In this document: piece after piece, positions 1 through 6,172 of the stretch | Position numbering within the stretch: the stretch's first letter is position 1 | Layout of the letters: every line of letters starts with the position of its first letter | DNA from: Acidimicrobiales bacterium | GTDB taxonomy: Bacteria > Actinomycetota > Acidimicrobiia > Acidimicrobiales > CADCSY01 | NCBI GenBank assembly: GCA_030447125.1 | Contig: JAUJLZ010000097.1 | Location: 1 to 6,878 of the forward strand | Length of the DNA: 6,878 nt | Reading direction: 5' to 3' | Notes under the pieces: model-generated | What the model saw: the letters and a program-made list of their open reading frames with translations, nothing else | The model's database searches: none | Told to the model about the DNA's origin: nothing | Made by a program: the position numbers and the translations under genes

Positions 1-530
1 TCTACATCTTCGGGGCGCTGCTGCTCTACTCGGCGTTCAAGATCGCCCGCCACCAAGAGGCCGAGGTCGACCCGGAGCACAGCCTGGTGCTGCGGGCGGT
101 ACGCAAGCTCGTCCCCTCGACCGACCGCTACGACGGCCAGAAGCTGTTCACCAGGGAGAACGGCAAGCGCCTGGCCACTCCGTTGTTCGCCGTGCTCATC
201 ATGATCGAGAGCACCGACGTGGTCTTCGCCGTCGACTCGATCCCCGCCATCCTGGCCGTGAGCCGGGAGGAGTTCATCGTCTTCAGCTCCAACGCCTTCG
301 CCATCCTCGGCCTGCGAGCGCTGTACTTCTGCCTGGCGGGCATGGCTGGGCGCTTCCGCTACCTCAACCTCGGCCTGGGGGTCATCCTGGCCTTCGTCGG
401 TGTGAAGATGCTGCTGGCCGAGGTGTACCACTTCCCCACCTTTGCCTCGCTGGGCGTGATCGCCCTGGTGCTCACCGTGGCCATCGTGGCGTCCCTGCGG
501 GCCGACAAACGGGAGTCGGTCGCCTCCTAG
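1..530 (+). CDS. TerC/Alx-family integral membrane protein (3' part, 5' end outside window)
   Basis: The reading frame is open from base 3 and gives 175 residues ending in a TAG stop at 528-530; the N-terminus lies before the window. TerC-family hallmarks are clear. The ESTDVVFAVDSIPA block (fragment residues 69-82) carries acidic residues in a membrane helix. It is followed by the SSNAFAILGLRALYF block, then hydrophobic segments around YLNLGLGVILAFVGVKMLLA and FASLGVIALVLTVAIVASL. Four membrane helices are complete in the visible part, plus the end of an earlier one. The family includes E. coli Alx, linked to manganese export and alkaline induction, and tellurium-resistance TerC; the visible motifs fit the Alx-like branch better. 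The likely role is metal-ion homeostasis at the cytoplasmic membrane; the actual substrate cannot be read from sequence. It lies 54 bases before dnaG on the same strand. Family assignment is firm, function moderate. Confidence 0.92.
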   Translation, partial: YIFGALLLYSAFKIARHQEAEVDPEHSLVLRAVRKLVPSTDRYDGQKLFTRENGKRLATPLFAVLIMIESTDVVFAVDSIPAILAVSREEFIVFSSNAFAILGLRALYFCLAGMAGRFRYLNLGLGVILAFVGVKMLLAEVYHFPTFASLGVIALVLTVAIVASLRADKRESVAS

Positions 531-539
531 CCCGACGGC

Positions 540-567
540 GTGGGCGGTCACCGGGCCCGCCGCCCGC
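540..567 (+). terminator. Weak candidate terminator hairpin between the TerC-family gene and dnaG
   Basis: GGGCGG (542-547) can pair with CCGCCC (560-565), extendable by a G-T wobble and a G-C pair (540-541 with 566-567), around a 12-base loop. It starts about 10 bases after the TerC stop. There is no U-tract, so a classical intrinsic terminator is not shown. The repeat also overlaps the region where the -35 of the dnaG promoter would sit, so it could be regulatory or chance in GC-rich DNA. Confidence 0.25.
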
Positions 568-570
568 CAC

Positions 571-576
571 TACCGT
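571..576 (+). promoter_or_regulatory. Putative -10 element of dnaG (leaderless or near-leaderless)
   Basis: TACCGT fits the TANNNT consensus of actinobacterial housekeeping -10 elements and lies eight bases before the dnaG ATG at 585. No purine-rich Shine-Dalgarno exists between it and the ATG, so transcription probably begins at or within a base or two of the start codon. No good -35 is visible at the expected distance, which is common for such promoters. Confidence 0.45.
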
Positions 577-584
577 TTGCCCTG

Positions 585-2351
585 ATGGGCATCGCCGCCG
601 AGGACATCGAGCGGGTGCGGGCCGCCACCGACTTGGTGGCGGTGGTGGGCGAGCACGTGGCCCTGCGCCGATCGGGGAGCCGCTGGGTGGGCCTGTGCCC
701 GTTCCACACCGAGCGCACCCCGTCGTTCTCGGTCAACGCCGAGCTGGGGTTCTATTACTGCTTCGGCTGCCAGCGCAAGGGTGACGCCATCACCTTCGTG
801 CGCGAGACCCGCCAGCTCGACTTCGTGGGCGCCATGGAGTCCCTGGCCGCCCGGGCCGGGGTGGAGCTGCGCTGGGACAACCAGCGGGAGTCGGGCGACC
901 GCCGGCGCCGGTCCCGGCTGGTGGAGACCATGGCCCGAGCCGTGGGCTGGTACCACGAGCGGCTGCTGAGCAGCCCCGACGCCGCCGAGGCCCGGGGGTA
1001 CCTGCGCTCCCGGGGCTTCGACGGGGAGGTGGTGCGCCGGTTCCAGCTCGGTTGGGCCCCGGAGGGCTGGGACACGTTGTGCCGGGCCCTGTCGCTGCCG
1101 GCCGACGTCGCCCGCGACACCGGTCTGGGCTTCGTCAACGCCCGCAACCGCCTCCAGGACAGCTTCCGGGCCCGGGTGCTGTTCCCCATCTTCGACGCCC
1201 GGGGCGAACCGGTGGCCATGGGCGGGCGGGTCCTGCCCGGCGCCGACGGTCCCAAGTACAAGAACTCCAGCGCCAGCGCCCTCTACGACAAGGGCGAGGT
1301 CCTCTACGGGCTCAACTGGGCCAAGGGGGCGGTGGTCGAGCACGGCGAGGTGGTGGTGTGCGAGGGCTACACCGACGTGATCGGCTTCGTCAGCGCCGGG
1401 GTCGACCAGGCCGTGGCCACCTGCGGGACGGCTCTCACCGAGCGCCATGTGGCCACGTTGCGCCGCTTCGCCCCCCGCATCGTGCTGGCCTTCGACGCCG
1501 ACGGGGCGGGTCAGGCTGCAGCCGAGCGCATCTACGGCTGGGAGCGACGCCACGAGGTCGACGTCTTCGTGGCCGCCTTCCCCCCCGGGGTGAAGGATCC
1601 GGCAGATCTGGCCCGCAGCGACCCGGAGGCGTTGCGGGCGGCGGTGACCGACGCCGTGCCCCTGCTGGGCTTCCGACTCGAGCGCTTCCTGGCCAGCGCC
1701 CCCCTGGCCTCGGTCGAAGCCCGGGCCCGGGCGGCGGCGGCAGCCGCCAGCCTGATCGCCGAGCACCCCAACCAGATCGTGCGCGAGGACTACGCCACCC
1801 AGGTGGCGCTGCGTCTCGACGTCCGCCCCGAACACCTCCTCCACGGCCAGGGCCGGACCCGCCCATCGGCCGGTCCGTCCCGCCCGGCCCCGGCCCGTCG
1901 CCAGCGGATGGAGACGGCGTCCCTGCTCGCCCTGGGCCTGGCCGTCCACCAGCCCGAGGCGGTCGCCCACCTGCTCCACGAGGTCTTGTTCCGCGATCCC
2001 GTCGAGCTCGAGGCCTACCGGGCCCTGGCCGCAGCTCAGACCCTGCACGACGCGGTGGAGGCAGCCTCGCCCGAGGCGGCGGAGCTGCTCCAGCGCCTGG
2101 CCGTCGAAGAGGTGGCCGACGCCGACGCCGGCGCCGTGGTCGGTCGCCTGCTGGACGACGCCGCCAGCCGGGTCCTGGCCCAGATGGAGGTGGACGCCCG
2201 GGCGTCTGTGGGCCCCCTTGACGACCTCCAGACCATCGGCTGGCTGAAGCTCCTGGTGGAGGACCTGCGTGACGACACCACCCGGCCTGGGGCAGCGCAG
2301 CTCCTTCTTCCCTTCCTGGCCAGGCGAGCGGCGACCGAGGGGCGGCTGTGA
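585..2351 (+). CDS. dnaG: DNA primase DnaG
   Basis: This 588-residue protein synthesises the RNA primers for DNA replication and works with the DnaB helicase at the fork. The N-terminal CHC2 zinc-binding domain has C38, H41, C59 and C62 in the family pattern [11 protein letters not shown]...YYCFGC. The catalytic core (about 110-430) contains the TOPRIM fold: the glutamate of EGYTDV (E260), the D304/D306 pair in FDADGAG, and the D338/D341 pair in KDPAD, all of which are expected metal-binding positions. A Pro/Arg/Ser-rich linker near 425-440 leads into an alanine/leucine-rich helical C-terminal domain, which matches the helicase-binding domain position but is poorly conserved. The ATG at 585 is chosen over an in-frame start at 540 because the protein then begins [12 protein letters not shown], the normal primase N-terminus, just after a -10 motif. 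The stop overlaps the rpoD start by four bases. All catalytic residues look intact. Confidence 0.98.
   Translation: MGIAAEDIERVRAATDLVAVVGEHVALRRSGSRWVGLCPFHTERTPSFSVNAELGFYYCFGCQRKGDAITFVRETRQLDFVGAMESLAARAGVELRWDNQRESGDRRRRSRLVETMARAVGWYHERLLSSPDAAEARGYLRSRGFDGEVVRRFQLGWAPEGWDTLCRALSLPADVARDTGLGFVNARNRLQDSFRARVLFPIFDARGEPVAMGGRVLPGADGPKYKNSSASALYDKGEVLYGLNWAKGAVVEHGEVVVCEGYTDVIGFVSAGVDQAVATCGTALTERHVATLRRFAPRIVLAFDADGAGQAAAERIYGWERRHEVDVFVAAFPPGVKDPADLARSDPEALRAAVTDAVPLLGFRLERFLASAPLASVEARARAAAAAASLIAEHPNQIVREDYATQVALRLDVRPEHLLHGQGRTRPSAGPSRPAPARRQRMETASLLALGLAVHQPEAVAHLLHEVLFRDPVELEAYRALAAAQTLHDAVEAASPEAAELLQRLAVEEVADADAGAVVGRLLDDAASRVLAQMEVDARASVGPLDDLQTIGWLKLLVEDLRDDTTRPGAAQLLLPFLARRAATEGRL
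2337..2342 (+). promoter_or_regulatory. Shine-Dalgarno of rpoD inside the end of dnaG
   Basis: GAGGGG ends five bases before the GTG start at 2348, with its GAGG core seven bases away. Together with the GTGA overlap of the dnaG stop and the rpoD start, this supports translational coupling. It is one of only two clear ribosome-binding sites in the window; the single-gene starts mostly lack one. Confidence 0.6.
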
Positions 2352-3652
2352 CCGACGAGGTTCCCAGTTCTGCCGTGGCCATCGAGGAGCTCCGCCGCCT
2401 CATCGCCCTCGGGCGGGACCAGGGCACGATCACCGTCGACGAGGTCCTCGTCGGCCTCGGGTCGCCCGAGCCCACGCCGCAGTTCATCGACGCCATCACC
2501 GAGCTCCTGGGCAGCCAGGGGATCGTCGTGGACCCCGAGGAGCCCACGGAGGACGGCGTCCAGCGGGAGCCCGAACCGGCCCCGCCCAGGGATGCGTCCG
2601 AGGCGGCACCGCCGTTGCCGCCCGTTGTCGAGGTCCGGCCCGCCGCCGGAAGGAGATCACCCCACCAGGGCCGCCAGGCCCGGGTGAAGTCGTCCCGTCC
2701 GTCGGATCAATCTCGGGTGTCCCCGAGCACGGCCGACCCGGTGCGTCTGTACCTGCAGGAGATCGGTCGCGTCCCCCTGCTCGACGCCGCCGGCGAGGTG
2801 GCCCTGGCCAAACGCATCCAGGCGGGGATGGCGGCCGCCGAGCACCTGCGCTGCTTGCCTCCGGGCCATGCCGAGGAGGTGGCCGGCGTTCGTGACGCCC
2901 TGGAGGCGGTCCGGGCCGACGGCGCCGAGGCTCGCCAGGCGCTCATCCGGGCCAACCTGCGCCTGGTGGTCTCCATCGCCAAGCGCTACGTCGGACGGGG
3001 CATGTTGTTCTTGGACCTCATCCAGGAGGGCAACCTGGGGGTCATGCGGGCGGTGGAGAAGTTCGACCACGCCAAGGGCTTCAAGTTCTCGACCTACGCC
3101 ACCTGGTGGATCCGTCAGGCCATCACTCGGGCCATCGCCGACCAGGGCCGCACCATCCGCATCCCCGTCCACATGGTGGAGAACGTGAACAAGGTGATGC
3201 GGGTGCAGCGCCAGATGCTCCAGGAGCTCGAGCGCGAGCCCACGCCCGAGGAGGTGGCCGCCCGGGCGCTGATGACCCCCGAGCGGGTTCGGGAGATCTA
3301 CCGCATCTCCCAGGACCCGCTGTCGCTCGATTCTCCCCTCGGTGACGAGGACGACGCCAGCCTGGGCGACTTCATCGAGGATCAGGAGGCCGAGGTCCCG
3401 GTCGATGTGGCCATCAGGGAGTTGCTGGTCGAGGCCGTGGGGGAGGTGCTCGAGGAGTTGAGCGAGCGCGAGCAGGAGATCGTCCGTCTGCGCTTCGGCC
3501 TGGACGCCGACGGCCAGGCCCGCACCCTCGAGGAGGTGGGCCGGGAGCTCGGGGTGACCCGAGAGCGCATTCGCCAGATCGAGTCGAAGACCCTGGCCAA
3601 GCTCCGCCATCCCCAGCACAGCGCCAAACTGCGGGACTACCTCGGTCCGTAG
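2348..3652 (+). CDS. rpoD: Primary RNA polymerase sigma factor (sigma-70, RpoD/SigA/HrdB type)
   Basis: This is a 434-residue housekeeping sigma factor that directs RNA polymerase to -35/-10 promoters. Residues about 13-62 ([21 protein letters not shown]...[10 protein letters not shown]) resemble region 1.1, followed by an acidic then basic low-complexity linker to about 128. Region 1.2 begins at [11 protein letters not shown] (D130). Regions 2.1-2.4 run from [12 protein letters not shown] (N203) through [13 protein letters not shown] to [13 protein letters not shown], with the promoter-melting aromatics Y250, W253 and W254. Region 3 (IRIPVHMVE) and region 4 follow, ending with the helix-turn-helix RTLEEVG...[20 protein letters not shown] (from R392) and the terminal LRDYL. 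The complete region 1.2-4.2 set and full identity of the core motifs mark it as the primary, not an alternative, sigma factor. The gap between regions 1.2 and 2 is short, unlike the large insert of E. coli RpoD. The GTG start overlaps the dnaG stop. Confidence 0.97.
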   Translation: MTDEVPSSAVAIEELRRLIALGRDQGTITVDEVLVGLGSPEPTPQFIDAITELLGSQGIVVDPEEPTEDGVQREPEPAPPRDASEAAPPLPPVVEVRPAAGRRSPHQGRQARVKSSRPSDQSRVSPSTADPVRLYLQEIGRVPLLDAAGEVALAKRIQAGMAAAEHLRCLPPGHAEEVAGVRDALEAVRADGAEARQALIRANLRLVVSIAKRYVGRGMLFLDLIQEGNLGVMRAVEKFDHAKGFKFSTYATWWIRQAITRAIADQGRTIRIPVHMVENVNKVMRVQRQMLQELEREPTPEEVAARALMTPERVREIYRISQDPLSLDSPLGDEDDASLGDFIEDQEAEVPVDVAIRELLVEAVGEVLEELSEREQEIVRLRFGLDADGQARTLEEVGRELGVTRERIRQIESKTLAKLRHPQHSAKLRDYLGP

Positions 3653-3666
3653 TCCCCTCGGCGGGG

Positions 3667-3693
3667 GCCGCTGAGCGCTCCTCAGGGAGCGGC
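3667..3693. terminator. Candidate bidirectional terminator hairpin at the rpoD / YtxH-like convergent junction
   Basis: GCCGCT (3667-3672) pairs perfectly with AGCGGC (3688-3693). A competing stem pairs CGCTCC (3676-3681) with GGAGCG (3686-3691) around a TCAG loop. It lies 14 bases after the rpoD stop, and the minus-strand stop codon (3682-3684) falls in the loop, so it could serve both converging genes. There is no T-tract on either side, so efficiency as an intrinsic terminator is uncertain. Confidence 0.35.
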
Positions 3694-4035
3694 AGGGCCG
3701 CCCGGGCGGGGGTCGTCGGAGAGCGAGCCGGCCGGAGGCGGGCCGGGAGAGAGATCGTGCACGCTCGGGTCGAGCTCGCTGCCGGCGATCGTCCCGATGG
3801 GGATCCCGCCGTCGCTCTCGGCACTGGTCGGGCGGTGGTCCTCGACGAAGTCACGAGCCTTCTCGACCCCCTCGTCCACCAGGTCCTTGGCCTTCTCGGA
3901 TGCCGTCTCGTAGGCGTCGCTGCGGCGAGCCTTGGCCAACAGGCGGTTGAGCTGTTCGTAGCGGGCTCGGCCGGCCCGGGTACCGAGGTAGTAGCCGCAG
4001 GAGAAGCCGAGCACGAGGCCTAGTCGGAAGCGCAT
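3682..4035 (-). CDS. YtxH-like small membrane-anchored helical protein
   Basis: This 117-residue protein starts MRFRLGLVLGFSCGYYLGTRAGRARYEQL. A short N-terminal glycine-rich hydrophobic segment (about 5-19) is followed by basic residues, a pattern seen in YtxH-type and similar actinobacterial proteins. Residues about 24-67 form a charged amphipathic helix with K/R-A-x-x and E-K-A repeats (ASEKAKDLVDEGVEKARDFVED), resembling LEA/apolipoprotein-like helices. The last 45 residues are Gly/Pro/Ser-rich and probably disordered. The family is associated with general stress in Bacillus, but no reaction is known; here a membrane-surface scaffold or stress role is inference. ATG at 4035 is chosen because it opens the conserved segment and has a -10-like hexamer six bases before it. 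The gene lies 48 bases downstream of the lipoprotein on the same strand and converges on rpoD. Confidence 0.75.
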   Translation of the reverse strand: MRFRLGLVLGFSCGYYLGTRAGRARYEQLNRLLAKARRSDAYETASEKAKDLVDEGVEKARDFVEDHRPTSAESDGGIPIGTIAGSELDPSVHDLSPGPPPAGSLSDDPRPGGPAAP

Positions 4036-4041
4036 GGTGCA

Positions 4042-4047
4042 GTTGTA
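4042..4047 (-). promoter_or_regulatory. Putative -10 element giving a leaderless start of the YtxH-like gene
   Basis: On the minus strand TACAAC is followed by six bases (TGCACC) and then the ATG at 4035. The sixth position is C instead of the preferred T, so the match is imperfect. The only GGAGG-like sequence is about 30 bases from the ATG, too far for a ribosome-binding site. This suggests its own promoter, separate from the upstream lipoprotein gene. Confidence 0.4.
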
Positions 4048-4083
4048 GCCGATCGTGGCCCACCTCCACGCCGGGGGTGAGGC

Positions 4084-5031
4084 TCACCCTCCGCTGAACA
4101 CCTGGTCCAGCTCGCTGACCTGGTCTTCCGGTGGAACTGTGATGTCGACCGGCACCCCGAAGTCGCCGTATCCCAGTTCGACGCGCTGTGAGCCACCTCC
4201 TGCCTCGGGCGCCAGCGCGTGCTCGTAGACGAGCCTCCGCACCCGGCCGGCGCGGTCGAGGAAGACGTCGACCGTCAACTGTCGGGCGCCGAGTCCGTCG
4301 GCGAAGCGCTCCAGGGCCTGGCGCTGAGCGTCGGACAGGTCACCCCCTGGGACGGCGCCGGCGGCGGCAAGCAGGTCGACGGTGGCCCGGAGGTGGCTGG
4401 TGGCGGTTCCCTGTACGTCCTCGGCTCCGAGGTCGGTCACCGACTCCGGCTCGAGCCCGGCGAGCAGGGCCAGGGGAGCACCGCTGTCGCTGCCGGCCAG
4501 TTGGCTGAGGGGAGCGAAGCCGTCGGCGGCCTCGAGGAGGTCTGACGACGGGTCGATGCGCACCCACGGGGTCTCGATCCCCAGCAGGTCAACCAACATC
4601 GGTGCCCGCAGGTAGACGGCACCATCGGCCGAGATGGTCTCCCAGCTCATGTCGGGAGGTCCGGCCTGCGGCGCCGGCCGCTCGGCCAGCGGGACCTTGA
4701 GGGCGCCCGAGAGGTCGATGTTCGAGCGGCTGCGTCCGGTCGTGAAGTCGACGGCACCGGAGCCGTGCAGCGACACCGGTTCGGGGCGGCCGGGGACGCC
4801 GGTCAGGGTGGCGACGAAGGTGGTGAGGGCGGTGCCGGCGCTGGTGGTGGCCGCCGGCGCCGCTCGGAGGCGTTCCTCGGCGACGGTCGAGGTTCGAGAT
4901 GGGCCGCCGGCGTTGAGGTCGGCCTCAGCCGTCGGCGGGTTCGGGGTGGGGGGGAGAGGTGGAGGGATCGCCGGGTCGGAGCCGCAGGCGGCCAGCAAGA
5001 CGAGCAGGGCGGGTAGGAGACGACGGGGCAT
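4084..5031 (-). CDS. Secreted lipoprotein, LppX/LprAFG-like
   Basis: This 315-residue protein begins with a classic lipoprotein signal peptide: two arginines, a hydrophobic stretch, and the lipobox LAAC with the lipidation cysteine at C16. A proline-rich spacer (about 20-33) separates the anchor from the folded part. The body, from about 66 on, has the alternating pattern of LolA-like beta sheets: GSGAVDF (90-96), SRSNIDLSG, ADGAVYLRAPMLVDLLG (about 135-150), PWVRIDPSSDL, a SHLRATVDL strand, and a C-terminal GYGDFGVPVDITVPPEDQV. This resembles LppX/LprG-type actinobacterial lipoproteins, whose hydrophobic pocket carries lipids in mycobacteria; the ligand here is unknown. It should be anchored on the outer face of the cytoplasmic membrane. 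ATG at 5031 is chosen because it gives the intact signal peptide and is preceded by GAGGAG at five-base spacing. The frame stays open much further upstream, but that stretch has no protein-like features. Confidence 0.82.
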   Translation of the reverse strand: MPRRLLPALLVLLAACGSDPAIPPPLPPTPNPPTAEADLNAGGPSRTSTVAEERLRAAPAATTSAGTALTTFVATLTGVPGRPEPVSLHGSGAVDFTTGRSRSNIDLSGALKVPLAERPAPQAGPPDMSWETISADGAVYLRAPMLVDLLGIETPWVRIDPSSDLLEAADGFAPLSQLAGSDSGAPLALLAGLEPESVTDLGAEDVQGTATSHLRATVDLLAAAGAVPGGDLSDAQRQALERFADGLGARQLTVDVFLDRAGRVRRLVYEHALAPEAGGGSQRVELGYGDFGVPVDITVPPEDQVSELDQVFSGG

Positions 5032-5036
5032 GGAGG

Positions 5037-5042
5037 CTCCTC
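5037..5042 (-). promoter_or_regulatory. Shine-Dalgarno of the lipoprotein gene
   Basis: GAGGAG on the minus strand ends five bases before the ATG at 5031. It decides the start in a frame that is otherwise open far upstream. Confidence 0.65.
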
Positions 5043-5096
5043 GGGGGGCCGGGCGGGATGGCTCCAGGGAGCGAGGGGACCGCAGTCCGGGAGGCG

Positions 5097-5126
5097 AGTA
5101 TGGGCCTCGGCGGCGGCGAGGGTCAA
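5097..5126 (-). promoter_or_regulatory. Sigma-70-type promoter of the lipoprotein gene
   Basis: On the minus strand TTGACC (5126-5121) is separated by 18 bases from CATACT (5102-5097), a good match to the primary-sigma consensus and the best promoter in the window. Transcription would start near 5090, giving a 5' leader of about 60 bases. A small inverted repeat, GGAC-CGCA-GTCC (5077-5088), lies just after the expected start point. Confidence 0.6.
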
Positions 5127-5148
5127 CCACCGCCAACGGATCGGTGGT
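5126..5148. promoter_or_regulatory. Candidate operator: 7-base inverted repeat between divergent promoters
   Basis: ACCACCG (5126-5132) and CGGTGGT (5142-5148) form perfect inverted arms around a nine-base spacer. The site touches the -35 of the lipoprotein promoter and covers roughly -32 to -54 of the rightward gene, where a dimeric regulator could affect both. No regulator gene is next to it, so the binder is unknown and chance occurrence is possible. Confidence 0.35.
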
Positions 5149-5167
5149 GTCCGGGGACGGCTTGGCC

Positions 5168-5173
5168 GATACT
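5168..5173 (+). promoter_or_regulatory. Putative -10 element giving a leaderless start of the PGPGW-type gene
   Basis: GATACT lies exactly six bases before the GTG at 5180. The CGGAGG between them directly abuts the start codon, too close to act as a Shine-Dalgarno. No convincing -35 is seen. Confidence 0.45.
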
Positions 5174-5179
5174 CGGAGG

Positions 5180-5434
5180 GTGGCCGAAGCCCGAGAGATC
5201 CTGCAATGGGTGGGACGCAGCGCTCGACGGGTGGCGATTGCGGTGGTCGGCGGTGCCCTGGTGGTCGTCGGCCTGGTCTTGTGCATCCTCCCCGGTCCCG
5301 GGCTGCTCCTCGTCATCGCCGGCTTGGCCGTGCTGGCCACCGAGTTCGCCTGGGCCAACTCGGCGCTCAACCTGGCCAAGCGCAAGGCGGGAGAGGCCGG
5401 GAGCCTGGTGAAGCGGAGGTTCCGCCGGCACTGA
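5180..5434 (+). CDS. PGPGW-type putative transmembrane protein
   Basis: This 84-residue protein begins with a short amphipathic basic segment (MAEAREILQWVGRSARR). It has two hydrophobic helices (about 18-33 and 40-56) joined by the CILPGPG turn, then a basic tail ending KRRFRRH. The LPGPG...GLAVLATEFAWA block is the signature of the PGPGW family of small actinobacterial membrane proteins, whose function is unknown; the usual tryptophan after PGPG is leucine here. Both ends are predicted to be cytoplasmic by the positive-inside rule. GTG at 5180 is chosen because it places the start just before the conserved region, six bases after GATACT; the frame is open far upstream but those residues are low-complexity. 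It is divergent from the lipoprotein gene and precedes the J-domain gene by 61 bases on the same strand. Confidence 0.75.
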   Translation: MAEAREILQWVGRSARRVAIAVVGGALVVVGLVLCILPGPGLLLVIAGLAVLATEFAWANSALNLAKRKAGEAGSLVKRRFRRH

Positions 5435-5483
5435 CGTCGGCCCACTGCCGTGAGGTCCGGCGGGCGGTCGGGGCCCGGGTCTC

Positions 5484-5489
5484 TAACCT
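5484..5489 (+). promoter_or_regulatory. Putative -10 element giving a leaderless start of the J-domain gene
   Basis: TAACCT fits TANNNT and is followed by six bases (GGCAGG) and GTG at 5496. The AGG abuts the start codon, so it is not a usable ribosome-binding site. No -35 match is evident upstream in the 61-base intergenic stretch. Confidence 0.5.
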
Positions 5490-5495
5490 GGCAGG

Positions 5496-6131
5496 GTGGT
5501 GTTGTCCTACTACGAGGTGCTCGGGGTGGCGCCGAGCGCGTCGCCCGAGGAGATCCGTCGCGCCTACCGCCACCGGGCCCGGGCGTTGCACCCCGATCGC
5601 CAGGTCGACGCCGCCCACGTGTCCGACAACCGAGCCGACGAATCGGTGCGGGCCATGCAGGTGCTGAACGAGGCATGGCGGGTGTTGGGGGACCGGGAGC
5701 GACGGATGGCCTACGACCGCCTGCTGGCCGGGCCCGAACCTGCGCCACGGGCCCGCCGTCGCCCCGAAGTCGGCGACGAGGAACCTCCGTTCCTCACGCC
5801 GGGATCGGCTGCTGCCAGCGTTGGGGTGGCCGTGGCCCGGGGTCTGCCCTGGGTCGCCGTGCTCGTGGTCCTCGGGGCGATCTTCGTCTTCACCGCCTTC
5901 GCCGGTGCCCCCGAGGGAGATGGAGACGCACCCACGGCCTCGGATCTGGTGGGCAGTTGCGTGCAGCTGGAGCGTGGCGGGGTGGTGAGGCGAGTGGCGT
6001 GTGACGGACCGAGCGACGGTCGAGTCGACCTGGTGGCGGTGCGGGCGTCGCTGTGCCCCGATGGCGCCGACGTCGCCCGCCTGGCCGGCCAGGAGAGCTG
6101 GCTGTGCCTACGCGACCCCTCCGCCGATTGA
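5496..6131 (+). CDS. Membrane-anchored J-domain (DnaJ-like) protein with a four-cysteine C-terminal domain
   Basis: This is a 211-residue protein. The J domain occupies residues about 4-77: YYEVLGVAPSASPEEIRRAYRHRARALHPDR with the Hsp70-stimulating HPD at 32-34, then NEAWRVLGDRERRMAYDRLL. A basic/proline-rich linker (80-98) leads to one transmembrane helix (about 118-137). The remaining 70 residues carry four cysteines (C155, C169, C187, C204) in a GSCV...VACDGPSDGRVD...LCP...WLCL arrangement, reminiscent of small secreted domains of actinobacterial lipoproteins. With the J domain inside, the cysteine domain would face outside and could form two disulfides. There is no Gly/Phe region or zinc finger, so it is a type III J protein and not the general chaperone DnaJ. 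It would recruit DnaK to the membrane; the client is unknown. GTG at 5496 is preferred on promoter spacing; the adjacent GTG at 5499 is an alternative. Confidence 0.85.
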   Translation: MVLSYYEVLGVAPSASPEEIRRAYRHRARALHPDRQVDAAHVSDNRADESVRAMQVLNEAWRVLGDRERRMAYDRLLAGPEPAPRARRRPEVGDEEPPFLTPGSAAASVGVAVARGLPWVAVLVVLGAIFVFTAFAGAPEGDGDAPTASDLVGSCVQLERGGVVRRVACDGPSDGRVDLVAVRASLCPDGADVARLAGQESWLCLRDPSAD

Positions 6132-6160
6132 CCCGGCGGGCCGGGGGCAGAGACGATTGG

Positions 6161-6166
6161 TAGGTT
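6161..6166 (+). promoter_or_regulatory. Putative -10 element giving a leaderless start of the decarboxylase-like gene
   Basis: TAGGTT fits TANNNT and lies six bases before GTG at 6173. An alternative promoter would use TTGACC (6128-6133, overlapping the previous stop) with GACGAT (6152-6157) at 18-base spacing, which would give a very short leader. Confidence 0.45.
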
Positions 6167-6172
6167 GTGAAC

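Noticed and set aside
540..584. In-frame extension of dnaG to a start at 540
   Set aside because: It adds 15 unconserved residues, would contain the putative -10 motif, and the ATG at 585 gives the standard primase N-terminus.
570..2048. Very long open frame on the minus strand opposite dnaG (and a similar one opposite rpoD, 2657-3619)
   Set aside because: It mirrors well-conserved genes, has low-complexity Gly/Leu/Gln/His-rich translation with no recognisable domain, and long antisense frames are expected at this GC content.
2218..2247. TTGACG within dnaG as a -35 for a separate rpoD promoter
   Set aside because: No acceptable -10 hexamer lies 16-19 bases downstream, and it is in a coding context.
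4054..4070. CGTGG/CCACG inverted repeat upstream of the YtxH-like gene
   Set aside because: A five-base stem in a short GC-rich spacer with no supporting context; could be chance.
4634..5179. Upstream extension of the PGPGW-type gene
   Set aside because: The extension is Arg/Gly-rich antisense to the lipoprotein gene and unlike the small size of the family.
5032..5748. Upstream extension of the lipoprotein frame
   Set aside because: It would bury the signal peptide and lipobox and run antisense through the PGPGW and J-domain genes; the ATG at 5031 has a proper Shine-Dalgarno.
6132..6145. CCCGG/CCGGG hairpin directly after the J-domain gene stop as a terminator
   Set aside because: Only five base pairs in GC-rich DNA with no T-tract; not distinguishable from background.
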